DNA of 64,000 nt from Stieleria magnilauensis (GTDB lineage Bacteria > Planctomycetota > Planctomycetia > Pirellulales > Pirellulaceae), in contig CP036432.1 of the NCBI GenBank assembly GCA_007753675.1, forward strand, positions 3,136,394-3,200,393, given 5' to 3'. Below are positions 1 through 10,627 of this stretch, piece after piece. Under the pieces are notes generated by a model. That model had not been told where the DNA came from. It worked only from the letters and a program-made list of their open reading frames with translations, and ran no database searches. How positions within the stretch are numbered: the stretch's first letter is position 1; each line of letters starts with the position of its first letter. Both the position numbers and the translations under genes were made by a program.

Positions 1-1044
<1,044 letters not shown>

Positions 1045-1515
1045 ATGAAACACATCACCCCACTCTGCCTGTTCGCCTGCGTCTGTGTCGGCGGGTCCAC
1101 TTTCGCCGAAGTCCCTTCGAGTTCTCCCCAGAAAACCGAGACGCTGCAATCCTCTCCTGAAGACTTGGCCGAGGTTCAGGGAACGTGGGTTCGGACCGTG
1201 AAAACCGATGCAGGCACGTACACGATTACGAAGCAACATCGCGGCAACGAAACGACGCTGACGATCGCGGGCGCCGATGACCGAGTCGTCGAATCGAAGA
1301 CCTCGGAGTTCCGCTTGGAGACCACCGGCAAGGTGCGGATCTTCACGTTCTTCAACAACCGGTTCACCGCCGGGGCGAACCGGGGCCGTACGGCGAACGC
1401 GCCGCAGTCCTACATCTATCGAGTGACCGGCGACACCTTCATCGAGGTTCGCGGCATGCTGATCGACGACGACAGCGAGCCGGCCGTCGTTACGTGGAAA
1501 CGCGTGACAAAGTAA
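1045..1515 (+). CDS. Small secreted protein of unknown function (156 aa)
   Basis: Residues 1-22 form a Sec signal peptide: a short basic start (MKH), a hydrophobic core rich in Cys and Ala, and a likely cleavage after TFA. The mature part opens with a low-complexity Ser/Gln/Glu stretch, then a beta-rich domain of about 115 residues with LAEVQGTWVR near its start and FIEVRG / VVTWKRV near its end. This resembles the small lipocalin-like or TIGR03067-type domains common in planctomycetes, but the match is by eye only. The start is the ATG directly before the signal peptide; an upstream in-frame extension runs through the repeat element and is rejected. No partner gene or function is suggested by context. 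Confidence 0.7.
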   Translation: MKHITPLCLFACVCVGGSTFAEVPSSSPQKTETLQSSPEDLAEVQGTWVRTVKTDAGTYTITKQHRGNETTLTIAGADDRVVESKTSEFRLETTGKVRIFTFFNNRFTAGANRGRTANAPQSYIYRVTGDTFIEVRGMLIDDDSEPAVVTWKRVTK

Positions 1516-1657
1516 GCGTTCGAAGCGGGGCCTATTTTTTCACGTTGGGGGTTTTCCTAGCCCGTCGGCCAGCTTACTAAAGTGGCGAGCTAGGTTTCGG
1601 TGCCGAGCGCCGGTTTGGGTGCCCGGGTTCTTCCTCTGCTGCACCAACGCGACATCT

Positions 1658-2413
1658 ATGAATCACCAAACGCCGACCGCCTCCAACCCGACTCCCTATG
1701 CCACCCCCATGGCAGTCGACGCGGCGTCCAAACCGCGACGCAATTGGATCCTGATCGCCTTGCTGGTCATCCTCTTGGGCCCCATCGCACTGATGGTCGG
1801 GATCGTGTTCTTGTTGGCGATCGTCGCGACTCTGGGCGGACAGGTGGACCATGAGCAAGCGTCGATCCCCGCCGAAGCCACTCTGGTGTCGTCTCGATCG
1901 ACCGGTGTGGCAGCCAGCGGTCCCGGCCATTCGGACATCCTGCCGACCGCGTTTCAATTCCAAGGACAGACGTTTTCGCTGAAATCTTCCACCGAAAACG
2001 AATCAACGGGAACGCTGCATGAATATATCCCCGAAGGTGAAACGTTGGAGCGTTGGAGCAAGTTGATTTCCATCTGCGAACATCCGATCGACGCTGAACC
2101 GTCCGCCATGGCATATTCCACCGCAGATTCGCTGTTGCAGATGAACCCGAAGGCTCCGTACGCGATTTGGCACAGCGGGGATGGTTCGACGAGCGGAATC
2201 GACTTCGCGATCTGGCAAGGTGACATCGCCGAATTTAATGTCTTCATCTACACGCGATCGCAGAACGGTACCGGGATCGTCAGTCATCAGTACGCCGAGC
2301 GGGCGTATGCAGACCAGGTGCAACCCTTTCTGGAGGGCTTGCCCCAGCGTCGAGGCGGTTTGATCGAGCAAGCCACGTCCTTTCGTTTCCCGTCGTTGAT
2401 CGGGAAACCATAA
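1658..2413 (+). CDS. Single-pass membrane protein of unknown function (251 aa)
   Basis: A short cytoplasmic Pro/Thr-rich N-terminus (MNHQTPTASNP...) ends in a basic KPRRN stop-transfer signal. One strong transmembrane helix follows (about residues 29-55, ILIALLVILLGPIAL...). The remaining 190 residues should be outside the membrane and show no motif I recognise. The start at 1658 is preferred over the in-frame ATG at 1619 because the latter would add a Cys-rich stretch read through the leader. The next gene is convergent, so this appears to be a single transcription unit. Function unknown. Confidence 0.65.
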   Translation: MNHQTPTASNPTPYATPMAVDAASKPRRNWILIALLVILLGPIALMVGIVFLLAIVATLGGQVDHEQASIPAEATLVSSRSTGVAASGPGHSDILPTAFQFQGQTFSLKSSTENESTGTLHEYIPEGETLERWSKLISICEHPIDAEPSAMAYSTADSLLQMNPKAPYAIWHSGDGSTSGIDFAIWQGDIAEFNVFIYTRSQNGTGIVSHQYAERAYADQVQPFLEGLPQRRGGLIEQATSFRFPSLIGKP

Positions 2414-2538
2414 GTTTGCAGTAAACGTTGAGCCATGATTTCCGTCAGCTTGATCCGTCCGACCGATCGGTGAAGAACCGGCAAACGGATGAAGCCAAAC
2501 AGAAATTGAAGGCGGAGCACTAGCCCTATCGGCTCAGT

Positions 2539-2573
2539 CGCCTGACGCGATGAATCGTCGCGTTCAGGTGGCG
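2539..2573. other. Imperfect stem-loop between convergent genes
   Basis: CGCCTGACGCGA (2539-2550) can pair with TCGCGTTCAGGTGGCG (2558-2573) with one or two bulges. It lies between the stops of the 251-aa gene (plus) and the 1480-aa gene (minus) and could terminate either. There is no T-run, so a classic intrinsic terminator is not supported. Confidence 0.35.
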
Positions 2574-2626
2574 TCCTGAACCGAGGTGTCAGACGCGCTG
2601 AAGGATCGCTTCGTTCGCCGATTGGC

Positions 2627-5600
2627 TCAGCCGAACGTTTCGCTCAAATCACCGAACAAGTCTGCGATCACCGCATCAACATCGATCGGATTCTCCGCTT
2701 GTTCAAACTCCCGTACGTTTACACGACGTGCCGAAACCGTGTCTTGGGCGATGGCCGCGACATCATGTCCTCGGCCTCCCTTCAGATCAGCGACGTCGGC
2801 GACCAAGGTATTGAGAATCGAAACCTCGTCGTCGCCCTCGCCCATTCGCAGAATCAAGTCATCTCCGACGTGCACCGAGTCCATGGCCAGGTGGTCGCTT
2901 CCATCTCTGCTGTGGATGATCAAATCATCTCCGATCGAGACATTTTGAATCACGATCCAATCGTCGCCTTCGTTCGTCTTGATGATTGCGACATCGCGTA
3001 TCATCGTCCCGCCATCCAAGACGACACGGTGGCCATAACCGCTGCTTTCATAGTGGAGATCATCGCCAACGGTCACGCCCATCAGCCGGACCGAATTGCC
3101 ATGACCGTTGACAACCAGATTCAGATCGTCGGGAATGACCGCCCCTTCGAAAAGAAAGACGTTGTTGTTGCCGCTCGCTCTGATGTGCAGTGCATCACGG
3201 ATCCCCACTTGGATGGTCTGTCCGGCAGCCGAAAACTCCAGAATGCCCGGTGCGACCGTCCTCACCGTCGCGATCAAATCATTGCCGGTGACTTCAATCC
3301 GTGGGCTGTTTCCACGATCGAGTTCAAAGCGGGAGAGTGTCCCCCCTGTGACTCCGCCGCCGGGGTCACCGGACCCGCTCGATCCCTCTGCGACGACGAA
3401 GAACGCACCGAGCGACGTCAGCAACTCGCCGCCAAGATTGACTGAAAGATCTCGGAATCCGCCGAGGGCGCCCTCCATCGCGGTGACCGTCACGTCAATG
3501 GTGGAAGCATCGACGATTAGCACATCGCCGACGGCGACGCCGTTTCCGGCGTCAACCAAGATATCTTCGCCGATCAAGTTGATGCCCGACGTTTTGATCG
3601 TCAGGATCGTCGGCGTGCCCACGACGACACTGGATGGGGAGACAGATGTGATCGCGGGACCGCTGGAGGCAGACGCGACAAAGATTCCGTTAGCCAACGT
3701 CTCCGTCACGCCGCCGGTCGTCGTGGTGATTGGATTGATACCGATCGAAGCATCCGAATCAATGGTGTAATGAACATTCAGCGTCGTCGGCGAGACAACC
3801 TCAACCGTATCAACGGTGATGCCTGATCCAAGCGACACGATCGTGGACGCATCCCAGTTTGTTAGAATTCCCTGCAGCTGAATCTGCCCGGTTGTGCCGG
3901 CGGTCAATTCGAAAGGCACCGCGCTGAGCAACGTGTTGGTGGTGGCTGCTCGCCCGACCGAGAGAACGTTTAAACCGCTAGCAAGCTCATCGAATGTCCC
4001 AACACTCGTTTCCGTTCCTGCGTTGCGACTACCGTGCGAGGCCGCCGCATCCACCGTGATGGAGGCTGTCAGACGGGTCGGTGAAGCCACGTTGACGTCG
4101 TTGACCGTGATCCCTTCACCAAGATCGAGTGTTGTGGAACCCGAAACAAAATTGGTTCGGCTGCCGATCAACTCGATCGTCACACTGCTGCCCGCCGGCA
4201 CGGTCGCCGGATTGACCGTGACGATGGTCGGCTTCAGCGTACTGTTGAGCAAATTGAAGACCGATGCCTCGAAGTTTGCTGCGTCGCCCAGATTGATTTC
4301 ATCGCGAAAGAAGAAGCCGCCGCCCGTTTCTCGCGCGATGGTCGAGAAGATCTCCGTCCCCGAGGTCAAACCGGCCAGAGGGCTGGTCGTGACCGAGAAC
4401 TCATACGATCCAGGCGTGGTCCCGGAGAGGACCAAAGCGTAGGTCCCGTCGATTGCAGTCGGTAAATAGAAATCGTCGGCGCGATCGCCGAAAAATGCGC
4501 TGGTGATAGTGTCGCCCGACGGCGAACGAAACTCAAGCGTTACCGGGGCGTCAAATTCACCATTGAGCACGTATCGCCGATCTGCCAACAGGTCGAGCGT
4601 GAACCAGTCGGAATCACCATCGCTGTTGATTCGCCCATTGACAAATCCCGATCCCGAAAGTGAGACGGCCTCGGCAAGTGAATTGCCGTGGGCATCAAAC
4701 TCGAGGATTGGATCCCCAATGATTTCAACACCGTGATCGGGTTCGGCCAGGCCATCGCCTGGTTTGCCGGTCAACGCGGTAACCGCCTCGGTCCGGTCCA
4801 CCGATATTCCCCCAGAAACATACTCGGACACCGCCATAATGGCTTCCTCCGGCGAGTCGACACCGCGCTTCCCGGACGCCGATTGCAAGTCGTCCGGGTG
4901 GATGAATTCGCCCTCAAAACCCGATGGCGTACAGTCGCCGGTCAAGACAAAGCTGACTTGAATACTCTTCGCCTTGGCTTGCTTGAGAGCACGGCTGATG
5001 GAGACATCGCTTCTCGGCGCGGCATCTGTCGCGATCAGGATCGACCCGCCGTTGGCCACACTTTGGACTGCCTGCAATAATGCCTGGCCACTGGCTTCGG
5101 GACAATCGCCGCCCCCCGAGGCCCGCAGGCCGCCGATCGCGGTGGTGACCGCGGCCGCATCATCTGACACGATGACCTGACGCACCGAATCCTTGAAAGC
5201 CAACACCTGGAACACCGGTGACTCCGAACCGCTGGCCGCGCTGCTGGTCACAAATCGCTGCATCGCCGCGATCACACCATTGATTTCTTCGCTCATGCTT
5301 CCCGTGTCATCGATCAACAATCCGAATTTGATCGGATCCAGCGAAAGCGTGCCACTCCAGTAATACCCCAGCGCGCCGCCCGGCGTTGCCGGCGCGTCGG
5401 TGTCTTGACTTTCGACGACCCACTGGATCGTACCATTGTTTGCCCCCGATATCACCGTGTCCCAATCGCTCTGCATGGGCGTGTACGTGTTGGTCGTCAA
5501 TTCGGGACTGTTGAACAGCTCCTTGGAAAAGTCGGAGTTGAAGAATTTGACACGAAATTTTTCCGGGTTCACCGTCGTGCCTGTTCCGCGATACTCCCAA

Positions 5601-7069
5601 TCGAAGGTCGGCGGAGTCGAGGAGGTGAGATCGGAACCATCGACCGGCATCATCGGTGTGGTGGAGATCCGGTTCAAACCAAACACTTCGCCATAACGGG
5701 CTCGCGTCTGGGAATCGGCCGATGCGGCCAGGGCCTCCCAGAAATCGCCGACATCCAACGGCCCTCCGGAAAGGCCGCGTAACAGGCGATTGACCTGTAG
5801 ATGTCCCAACGCCACGTTGTCTTGGGGTTCACCGGTGTTCCCCGCGTCGGCCAAATCCCACAGCGTTGCGGCCACGGACATCTCATTGTCCTCCCCGGAA
5901 AAACTGCCGGTCTGGTGCCAGGTTTCGATGTTATCGCTGATGGGCGGCGAGACATCGACCGTATCGTCATAGTTGAGATCGCCGGCCAACGGGACACTCA
6001 ACGAGATCGACTGCTGGGAAGCCAACGAAAAGTACGTCGCGTAGCCTTCTGAAAACGAGATCGCCGTCCCGACGCTTTTCGTATTGGACGGAACATCCGC
6101 GTTGTTTGAATTGTGTGAGTGAGCCGCTCCAATGACATTGTTGGTGATCAAGCTCTTGTAAACCGCGTGCCCATACTCATGAATGATCACGTCCCAATCG
6201 GAGGCGTCGCCGGACACCAATTCGATGGTCGTGCCGAACTGGTGCGTTCCAAACGTGGCGCCGGGAAACGCCGATACGACCGTTGAGTCGGATGCAGTGT
6301 TTGGCGACAGTCGAACGGTTTGTTTGGGAGGATTCGCGCCATTGAGACTGCTGGAAAAGTCCCCGCCGACGACAATCGCATGATGCACACTAAAAGCACG
6401 TTCTGCCGCGGTTGTATTGCCAATCGTCAAGTTGACGGGGACCGACGCATTGGCGACCGTTGGGACCGCCGTGGCGGTGCTCGCGGTATAGGGCGCATCA
6501 GAGTTGGCGGGGTTGACGACCGTCGCATACACCGACTCCGCGACGACCCGGACGATCACGTTGGGAGCCGGATTGACATTGTCGAAAGAAAGATCCGCCT
6601 TGTAATTGCCACCATTGCCGGTCGTCGCGGTCGCGATCAAAGACAGATTTCCACCCGAATCCTGGGACAGAATCTCAACCCGAGCCCGCGGCAGCGCGTG
6701 GGTCCCCCCAGCTGTGTCGGTCCAGCGAATCGTGCCACCCACCGACGCAGTCACCACCTCGCCTTCGGCCAATACGTTGATCACGCCCAACGCATCGACC
6801 GGTGTGACCCGCGAGTCACCGTTGGTGTCTGGGTACAGGCGGCGAGCGCCGGCGTCTCGTGAGACGGATTCCGACTCGACTCCGGAGGCCATCCGCCCCA
6901 GATAGTTGACCACGACCAAGGCGTCGATCGGTGAAACCCGTTGATCGGCGTTGACGTCCATCGGGTTGTCCCAATTCGTCATGTCGGCCGCCAAGAGCTC
7001 TCGATCCAATAGACGCTCCAGCAATAGTCTTCGCCGTTTTGACATTCCAATCGCTCGTCGCAGTGCCAT
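2627..7069 (-). CDS. Large secreted metallopeptidase-like protein with dockerin-like repeats, VWA, PPC and TIG-like domains (1480 aa)
   Basis: The N-terminus is basic (MSKRRRLLLERLLDRELLAA), the planctomycete export/anchor motif. Two EF-hand/dockerin-like repeats follow (about residues 35-60 and 78-100: DVNADQRVSPIDAL, DTNGDSRVTPVDAL), then a Cna/transthyretin-like beta domain. HEYGHAVYK (His297, Glu298, His301) with a downstream SEGYATYFS looks like a zinc gluzincin site. A von Willebrand A domain has MIDAS sequence DDTGSMS (about 587-593). A pre-peptidase C-terminal-like domain (about 800-900), three TIG/IPT-like repeats and a C-terminal repeat region rich in GDDL motifs complete it. AAGGAG lies just upstream of the ATG. 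Probably cell-surface or secreted; enzymatic activity is inferred only from the HExxH and downstream Glu. Confidence 0.85.
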   Translation of the reverse strand: MALRRAIGMSKRRRLLLERLLDRELLAADMTNWDNPMDVNADQRVSPIDALVVVNYLGRMASGVESESVSRDAGARRLYPDTNGDSRVTPVDALGVINVLAEGEVVTASVGGTIRWTDTAGGTHALPRARVEILSQDSGGNLSLIATATTGNGGNYKADLSFDNVNPAPNVIVRVVAESVYATVVNPANSDAPYTASTATAVPTVANASVPVNLTIGNTTAAERAFSVHHAIVVGGDFSSSLNGANPPKQTVRLSPNTASDSTVVSAFPGATFGTHQFGTTIELVSGDASDWDVIIHEYGHAVYKSLITNNVIGAAHSHNSNNADVPSNTKSVGTAISFSEGYATYFSLASQQSISLSVPLAGDLNYDDTVDVSPPISDNIETWHQTGSFSGEDNEMSVAATLWDLADAGNTGEPQDNVALGHLQVNRLLRGLSGGPLDVGDFWEALAASADSQTRARYGEVFGLNRISTTPMMPVDGSDLTSSTPPTFDWEYRGTGTTVNPEKFRVKFFNSDFSKELFNSPELTTNTYTPMQSDWDTVISGANNGTIQWVVESQDTDAPATPGGALGYYWSGTLSLDPIKFGLLIDDTGSMSEEINGVIAAMQRFVTSSAASGSESPVFQVLAFKDSVRQVIVSDDAAAVTTAIGGLRASGGGDCPEASGQALLQAVQSVANGGSILIATDAAPRSDVSISRALKQAKAKSIQVSFVLTGDCTPSGFEGEFIHPDDLQSASGKRGVDSPEEAIMAVSEYVSGGISVDRTEAVTALTGKPGDGLAEPDHGVEIIGDPILEFDAHGNSLAEAVSLSGSGFVNGRINSDGDSDWFTLDLLADRRYVLNGEFDAPVTLEFRSPSGDTITSAFFGDRADDFYLPTAIDGTYALVLSGTTPGSYEFSVTTSPLAGLTSGTEIFSTIARETGGGFFFRDEINLGDAANFEASVFNLLNSTLKPTIVTVNPATVPAGSSVTIELIGSRTNFVSGSTTLDLGEGITVNDVNVASPTRLTASITVDAAASHGSRNAGTETSVGTFDELASGLNVLSVGRAATTNTLLSAVPFELTAGTTGQIQLQGILTNWDASTIVSLGSGITVDTVEVVSPTTLNVHYTIDSDASIGINPITTTTGGVTETLANGIFVASASSGPAITSVSPSSVVVGTPTILTIKTSGINLIGEDILVDAGNGVAVGDVLIVDASTIDVTVTAMEGALGGFRDLSVNLGGELLTSLGAFFVVAEGSSGSGDPGGGVTGGTLSRFELDRGNSPRIEVTGNDLIATVRTVAPGILEFSAAGQTIQVGIRDALHIRASGNNNVFLFEGAVIPDDLNLVVNGHGNSVRLMGVTVGDDLHYESSGYGHRVVLDGGTMIRDVAIIKTNEGDDWIVIQNVSIGDDLIIHSRDGSDHLAMDSVHVGDDLILRMGEGDDEVSILNTLVADVADLKGGRGHDVAAIAQDTVSARRVNVREFEQAENPIDVDAVIADLFGDLSETFG

Positions 7070-7335
7070 CTCATTCTCCTTCTCGTCGAAGTGAAACTAC
7101 CTAACGCACCACGGCAGTAGACACGACCCCCTCCGAAGGGTCAAGCGAGAGTCCACCACCCTCCCGCGTAAATTTTTGCTCTGCGAAAATGAAACCAATC
7201 AGTCCGATCTCAAGAAATGTCCCCCCGAACGCATCGACTTTCTGCTCAGGTCCTGCAATCGAGCGGCCACGTCGCCCATCCTTCGTGGCGCGTCGTCGAT
7301 CGGGTCAATGGTCCTCGAACTGACGAAGCGTCCTC

Positions 7336-7354
7336 CGCCTGACGCGATGAATCG
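7336..7354. repeat. 19-bp sequence shared with 2539-2557
   Basis: CGCCTGACGCGATGAATCG occurs identically here, directly after the stop codon of the PQQ-domain gene, and at 2539-2557, downstream of the 1480-aa gene. Both copies sit in 3' flanks of minus-strand genes in the same orientation on the plus strand. Confidence 0.6.
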
Positions 7355-7355
7355 A

Positions 7356-9302
7356 CTACTTCGACGCGACGTCGTAGCAAAGCAACAGACCTTGGTCGCG
7401 GATGTAGAGCTTGCCATTGGCGACAACCGGATGCGCCCAGGCGGGGACGCTGCTGCGGTCGGGTTGGTCGAAGCGGCCGCGGACGATGAGTTCGTCTCGC
7501 GAAGGTTCAATCAGCAAGATCTCTCCCTCTTCGCCACGCAGGTACAGACGCCCATCGGCCAACAGCAACGATCCCTTCGGCCCCTCGCGGTCACGCCACA
7601 ACGTGTCGCCGGTTTGGAAGTCCAGGCAGGTCATGATGCCGCCACCATTCCCTCCGTTGGCTCCATAGAGACAGCCATCGACGACAATCATCCCGCCGTG
7701 ATGGTTCTGCATTCTGGTGGTGAAATAGACCTCCTCGGCCGTGATCTTGCCCTCGGAGTCCTTGGTCAACTTCACCGCACCTCCGCCGCTGCCGTAAGCG
7801 GACGCCGCGAACACCAAACCGTCTTGATAGATCGGTGTGGAACAGTTGATCCCCATCGCATTGGCCGGTGCATCGTATTGCCAAAGCAGCGTGCCGTCGT
7901 CGGCCGAGACACCGATGAGCGACTTGGCGGTCAGTTGAACGTATTGTCGTTGGCCTTCAAAATCGATGGCGATCACCGAGGAGTACGCCGCGCCCGAGCG
8001 GGCACCGCCCCTTCCACCGAAACCGCCCCTTCCACCGAAACCGCCTCTTCCACCGAAACCGCCGCGGCCTCCGAAGCCGCCCGGACGTCCGCCGGCAACA
8101 TTGAAGGTTCCTGGATTGGTTTGGCCATCGGCGAACCCTTGATCGGCCAACCAAACCTGCCCCTTGGCATCGGTCCAAGGCGTTGACCGGCCGGCGTTGA
8201 TGCGAATGGTCTCGCTCGCCTTCGCCCCGTCCCCTTGCGGAACGATTTCAATCGCTTTGATGGCCGGATTCTCGACCTTTCGCGTGAACGTGATGTTCAG
8301 CTCGCCATCGGTCACCTCGACCGGAACCGATTCGACATAGGCCTTTCGCGGTCCGCTAGCCTTCGCCCAAATGTCAAAGTCCTTGAACTCTCGGCCTTCG
8401 ACGTTGAACGCAAACACCCGTTGACCGGCCTCGGTAATGCCGTTGTACGTCTCGGCAAAATAGAGCTTGGCGAGGTAGTTTCCGTTGGGAACCTTGTAGG
8501 CAAAACCGGTCATGCCCCAATGCTCACTCTGAAACAATTCTGCGTTCTCGGTGCCGCTGATTTCCGGTGCGGATCCGCCCGGTCCGCCACGCTGCGGTGC
8601 GTCGCGTTGGGGAGCTTGGTCGCGAGCCGGAGTCTCCTGACGCGGGGTTTCCTGACGAGTTGAACGATCCCCCTGTTCCTCAGCGGGTTGATCGGGCATT
8701 TGGCTTTTCCAAATCGTCTCTCCCGTCAACTTATCGAGCGCGACGATCATCGCATCGGAGGCCCCCGGTGTGCAGATGACTTGGTCGCCGTCGACGAGTG
8801 GTGATTCGCGGTAACTCCACATCGGCAACACACCGCCGAAATCATCGACGAGACTTCGTTGCCAAACGATGCGGCCATCCTCCGCATTCAGACAGGCGAC
8901 GCGTCCGCTCATGCCGATCACATACAACCGCTCGCCGTCGACGGCGGGAGTACATCCGGGGCCTTCTTTCGACTGCGGCACGCGTTGGTCAACCGCATCA
9001 CCCAATGACGTGAACCAAATTTCCTTGCCGTCGCTTTCAGAGCGTGCCCAGACGATTTCTTTGCCGTCCCGATTGCTCATCCCTAAAAGCTTGCCGTCGG
9101 CGACCGCCGGTGCGCTGTCACCGCCGCCCAGTCCGTCGACTCGCCAAGCCAACGGCGGACCGCCCTCGGGCCATTGCTGCAGCAGTGCTCCTTCTTTCGA
9201 GATTGCATTTCGTTCCGGTCCCTGCCACTGCGGCCAATCGGCGGCCAAACCGATGACACCGGAACAAAGGAAGAACAGACTGGCGAGGTACAACTTGAGC
9301 AT
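7356..9302 (-). CDS. Secreted PQQ-like beta-propeller protein with inserted malectin-like domain (648 aa)
   Basis: A Sec signal peptide ([20 protein letters not shown]) is followed by [12 protein letters not shown], the usual opening of planctomycete PQQ-repeat proteins. Propeller blades with typical motifs ([36 protein letters not shown]) occupy about residues 20-220 and 435-648. Between them lies a malectin-like carbohydrate-binding domain (about 250-350: [30 protein letters not shown]) and a glycine-rich linker of four GGFGGR-type repeats (about 410-433). The start at 9302 is chosen over an upstream in-frame extension that would translate the 15-bp tandem repeat. Probably a periplasmic or surface protein that binds sugars; no catalytic function is assigned. 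Confidence 0.85.
   Translation of the reverse strand: MLKLYLASLFFLCSGVIGLAADWPQWQGPERNAISKEGALLQQWPEGGPPLAWRVDGLGGGDSAPAVADGKLLGMSNRDGKEIVWARSESDGKEIWFTSLGDAVDQRVPQSKEGPGCTPAVDGERLYVIGMSGRVACLNAEDGRIVWQRSLVDDFGGVLPMWSYRESPLVDGDQVICTPGASDAMIVALDKLTGETIWKSQMPDQPAEEQGDRSTRQETPRQETPARDQAPQRDAPQRGGPGGSAPEISGTENAELFQSEHWGMTGFAYKVPNGNYLAKLYFAETYNGITEAGQRVFAFNVEGREFKDFDIWAKASGPRKAYVESVPVEVTDGELNITFTRKVENPAIKAIEIVPQGDGAKASETIRINAGRSTPWTDAKGQVWLADQGFADGQTNPGTFNVAGGRPGGFGGRGGFGGRGGFGGRGGFGGRGGARSGAAYSSVIAIDFEGQRQYVQLTAKSLIGVSADDGTLLWQYDAPANAMGINCSTPIYQDGLVFAASAYGSGGGAVKLTKDSEGKITAEEVYFTTRMQNHHGGMIVVDGCLYGANGGNGGGIMTCLDFQTGDTLWRDREGPKGSLLLADGRLYLRGEEGEILLIEPSRDELIVRGRFDQPDRSSVPAWAHPVVANGKLYIRDQGLLLCYDVASK
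8005..8076. repeat. Four 18-bp coding repeats (GGFGGR linker)
   Basis: The unit CCGCCCCTTCCACCGAAA at 8005-8022 and 8023-8040 is repeated with one change at 8041-8058 and degenerately at 8059-8076. It encodes the glycine-rich linker between the malectin-like domain and the second half of the propeller. Confidence 0.8.
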
Positions 9303-9363
9303 GGATTCAATTTCCAGGGAAGAGAGAAAAAGAGGTCGGGGGAATGGTTCGCTCGGCCCCCCA

Positions 9364-9423
9364 GGGTTTATCCGAGCAGGGTTTATCCGAGCAGGGTTTA
9401 TCCGAGCAGGGTTTATCCGAGCA
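9364..9423. repeat. Four perfect 15-bp tandem repeats at a gene 3' end
   Basis: GGGTTTATCCGAGCA is repeated four times without change. The array overlaps the stop codon of the minus-strand EF-hand gene (stop at 9413-9415) and runs towards the PQQ gene start. Because 15 is a multiple of three, each copy carries the stop TAA in the same frame as the EF-hand gene, so the gene is followed by three more in-frame stops. Confidence 0.9.
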
Positions 9424-10372
9424 GGGCAGAATCCAAGACGATCCAGCGAAACGTGACGAGCGTGCAAATCAAGCACCCCCACCACGATGCCAGTTGGGCG
9501 CCTTTGTATTGACGGAGAAAAAACAACAGCAACAGACTGGCCAGTACGCTGATCAGCTTGAACGCGGTCAGGGAGTCGCCGTTGAGCAAGATTTGATTTC
9601 CCAGCGGATTCATCTCATGAAAATGAGTCTCCGTCGATTTAATCGTCGTCCAAAACAAGTCGATCATCGAGAGCAGACTGATCAGCACCAGCGATTCAAC
9701 GACCGAACGGGTCGCATCGGGCGACGCATCGATTTGAGTCCAGCGATGACGACGTGGCGGTGAAGTGGTCAGCAGATGCCCAAAGCTGAAGGCGGCGATC
9801 ATCATCGCGGCAACGGTAAACACATAAGATGTCCACGCGGCCCGGTTGGTGGACGCGATCTCGGAGGCGGCACTGGCATCGGACTCGGCATTCTCGGCTA
9901 GAAAGGAATCCATCACTTCCTTCAATCGCCGAGTCGTTTGAGTGGACGGTGCGTCATCACTCCAGAGGGAATTTCGCAATTGCAGCCCGTCGAACTGACC
10001 GAGGGCAAAGGTTTCGAAACGTCCAATCTCAGAACGGCTCAGTTCTCCGTTGCCGTCTTCGTCGAGTCTCGGGAACAGAAATCGGTGGGTCTGTGGCAAC
10101 TCCAGCTGCGTCAGCCCGAGGCTGTTGTCCGAGTCGCGATGAATGAACCAATGCATCAGTTCGCCGGCTGGCGGAGCCGATTGGTTTCGGCTCCATTCAT
10201 CACGCCTCCAACCGAACCGGTCAGCGGAAAAGTCCCGGTCGCGGAGCCACTCGGGGCCGGCCGAATCGCTGGGCCTGATCGATGCGTCGCCGACCGAAAT
10301 CGATAACGGATGCTGCGCCTGTGCGGTGATGCTGATGAAGGCGAACAGTAGAAACGATTTGCATAAGTTCAT
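9413..10372 (-). CDS. Membrane protein with EF-hands and DUF5658-like C-terminal domain (319 aa)
   Basis: A signal peptide ([19 protein letters not shown]) precedes a soluble region with two EF-hand calcium loops: [12 protein letters not shown] and [12 protein letters not shown] (about residues 80-120). A single transmembrane helix (about 185-205) follows, then a C-terminal membrane domain with [25 protein letters not shown] and a last helix ending VLDSALLG. The D-x(n)-T ... EMNPL ... FK pattern resembles DUF5658 as I remember it. AAAGGGA lies upstream of the chosen ATG. It may be co-transcribed with the downstream PQQ gene (about 110 bp apart, same strand). A calcium-sensing membrane role is a guess from the EF-hands. 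Confidence 0.75.
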   Translation of the reverse strand: MNLCKSFLLFAFISITAQAQHPLSISVGDASIRPSDSAGPEWLRDRDFSADRFGWRRDEWSRNQSAPPAGELMHWFIHRDSDNSLGLTQLELPQTHRFLFPRLDEDGNGELSRSEIGRFETFALGQFDGLQLRNSLWSDDAPSTQTTRRLKEVMDSFLAENAESDASAASEIASTNRAAWTSYVFTVAAMMIAAFSFGHLLTTSPPRRHRWTQIDASPDATRSVVESLVLISLLSMIDLFWTTIKSTETHFHEMNPLGNQILLNGDSLTAFKLISVLASLLLLFFLRQYKGAQLASWWGCLICTLVTFRWIVLDSALLG

Positions 10373-10627
10373 GGTCAATTCCCTTTCTAACGTCCCACGG
10401 CGTTTGGCGTCAGACGGCAGGACTGCCCACCGAGCATCACCGGCCGATGTGTCCCAAATGTGGCCGAAAACCCTGTGCCGATTTCCATTTCCGCTTTGCC
10501 GCGAAAATGGACCTCACATCAGGACTCAAGCCTCTACTTGGTTAATGCGTAAACCACACGAACTCGGGGCCAGGCAAAACGGTGCAGAAAAATCGAGCGT
10601 CAACCACTCAGCGGTCGGCGAAGCTGC

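Noticed and set aside
9303..9485. In-frame N-terminal extension of the PQQ protein (PARIN repeats)
   Set aside because: It only translates the 15-bp tandem repeat; the signal peptide starts at 9302.
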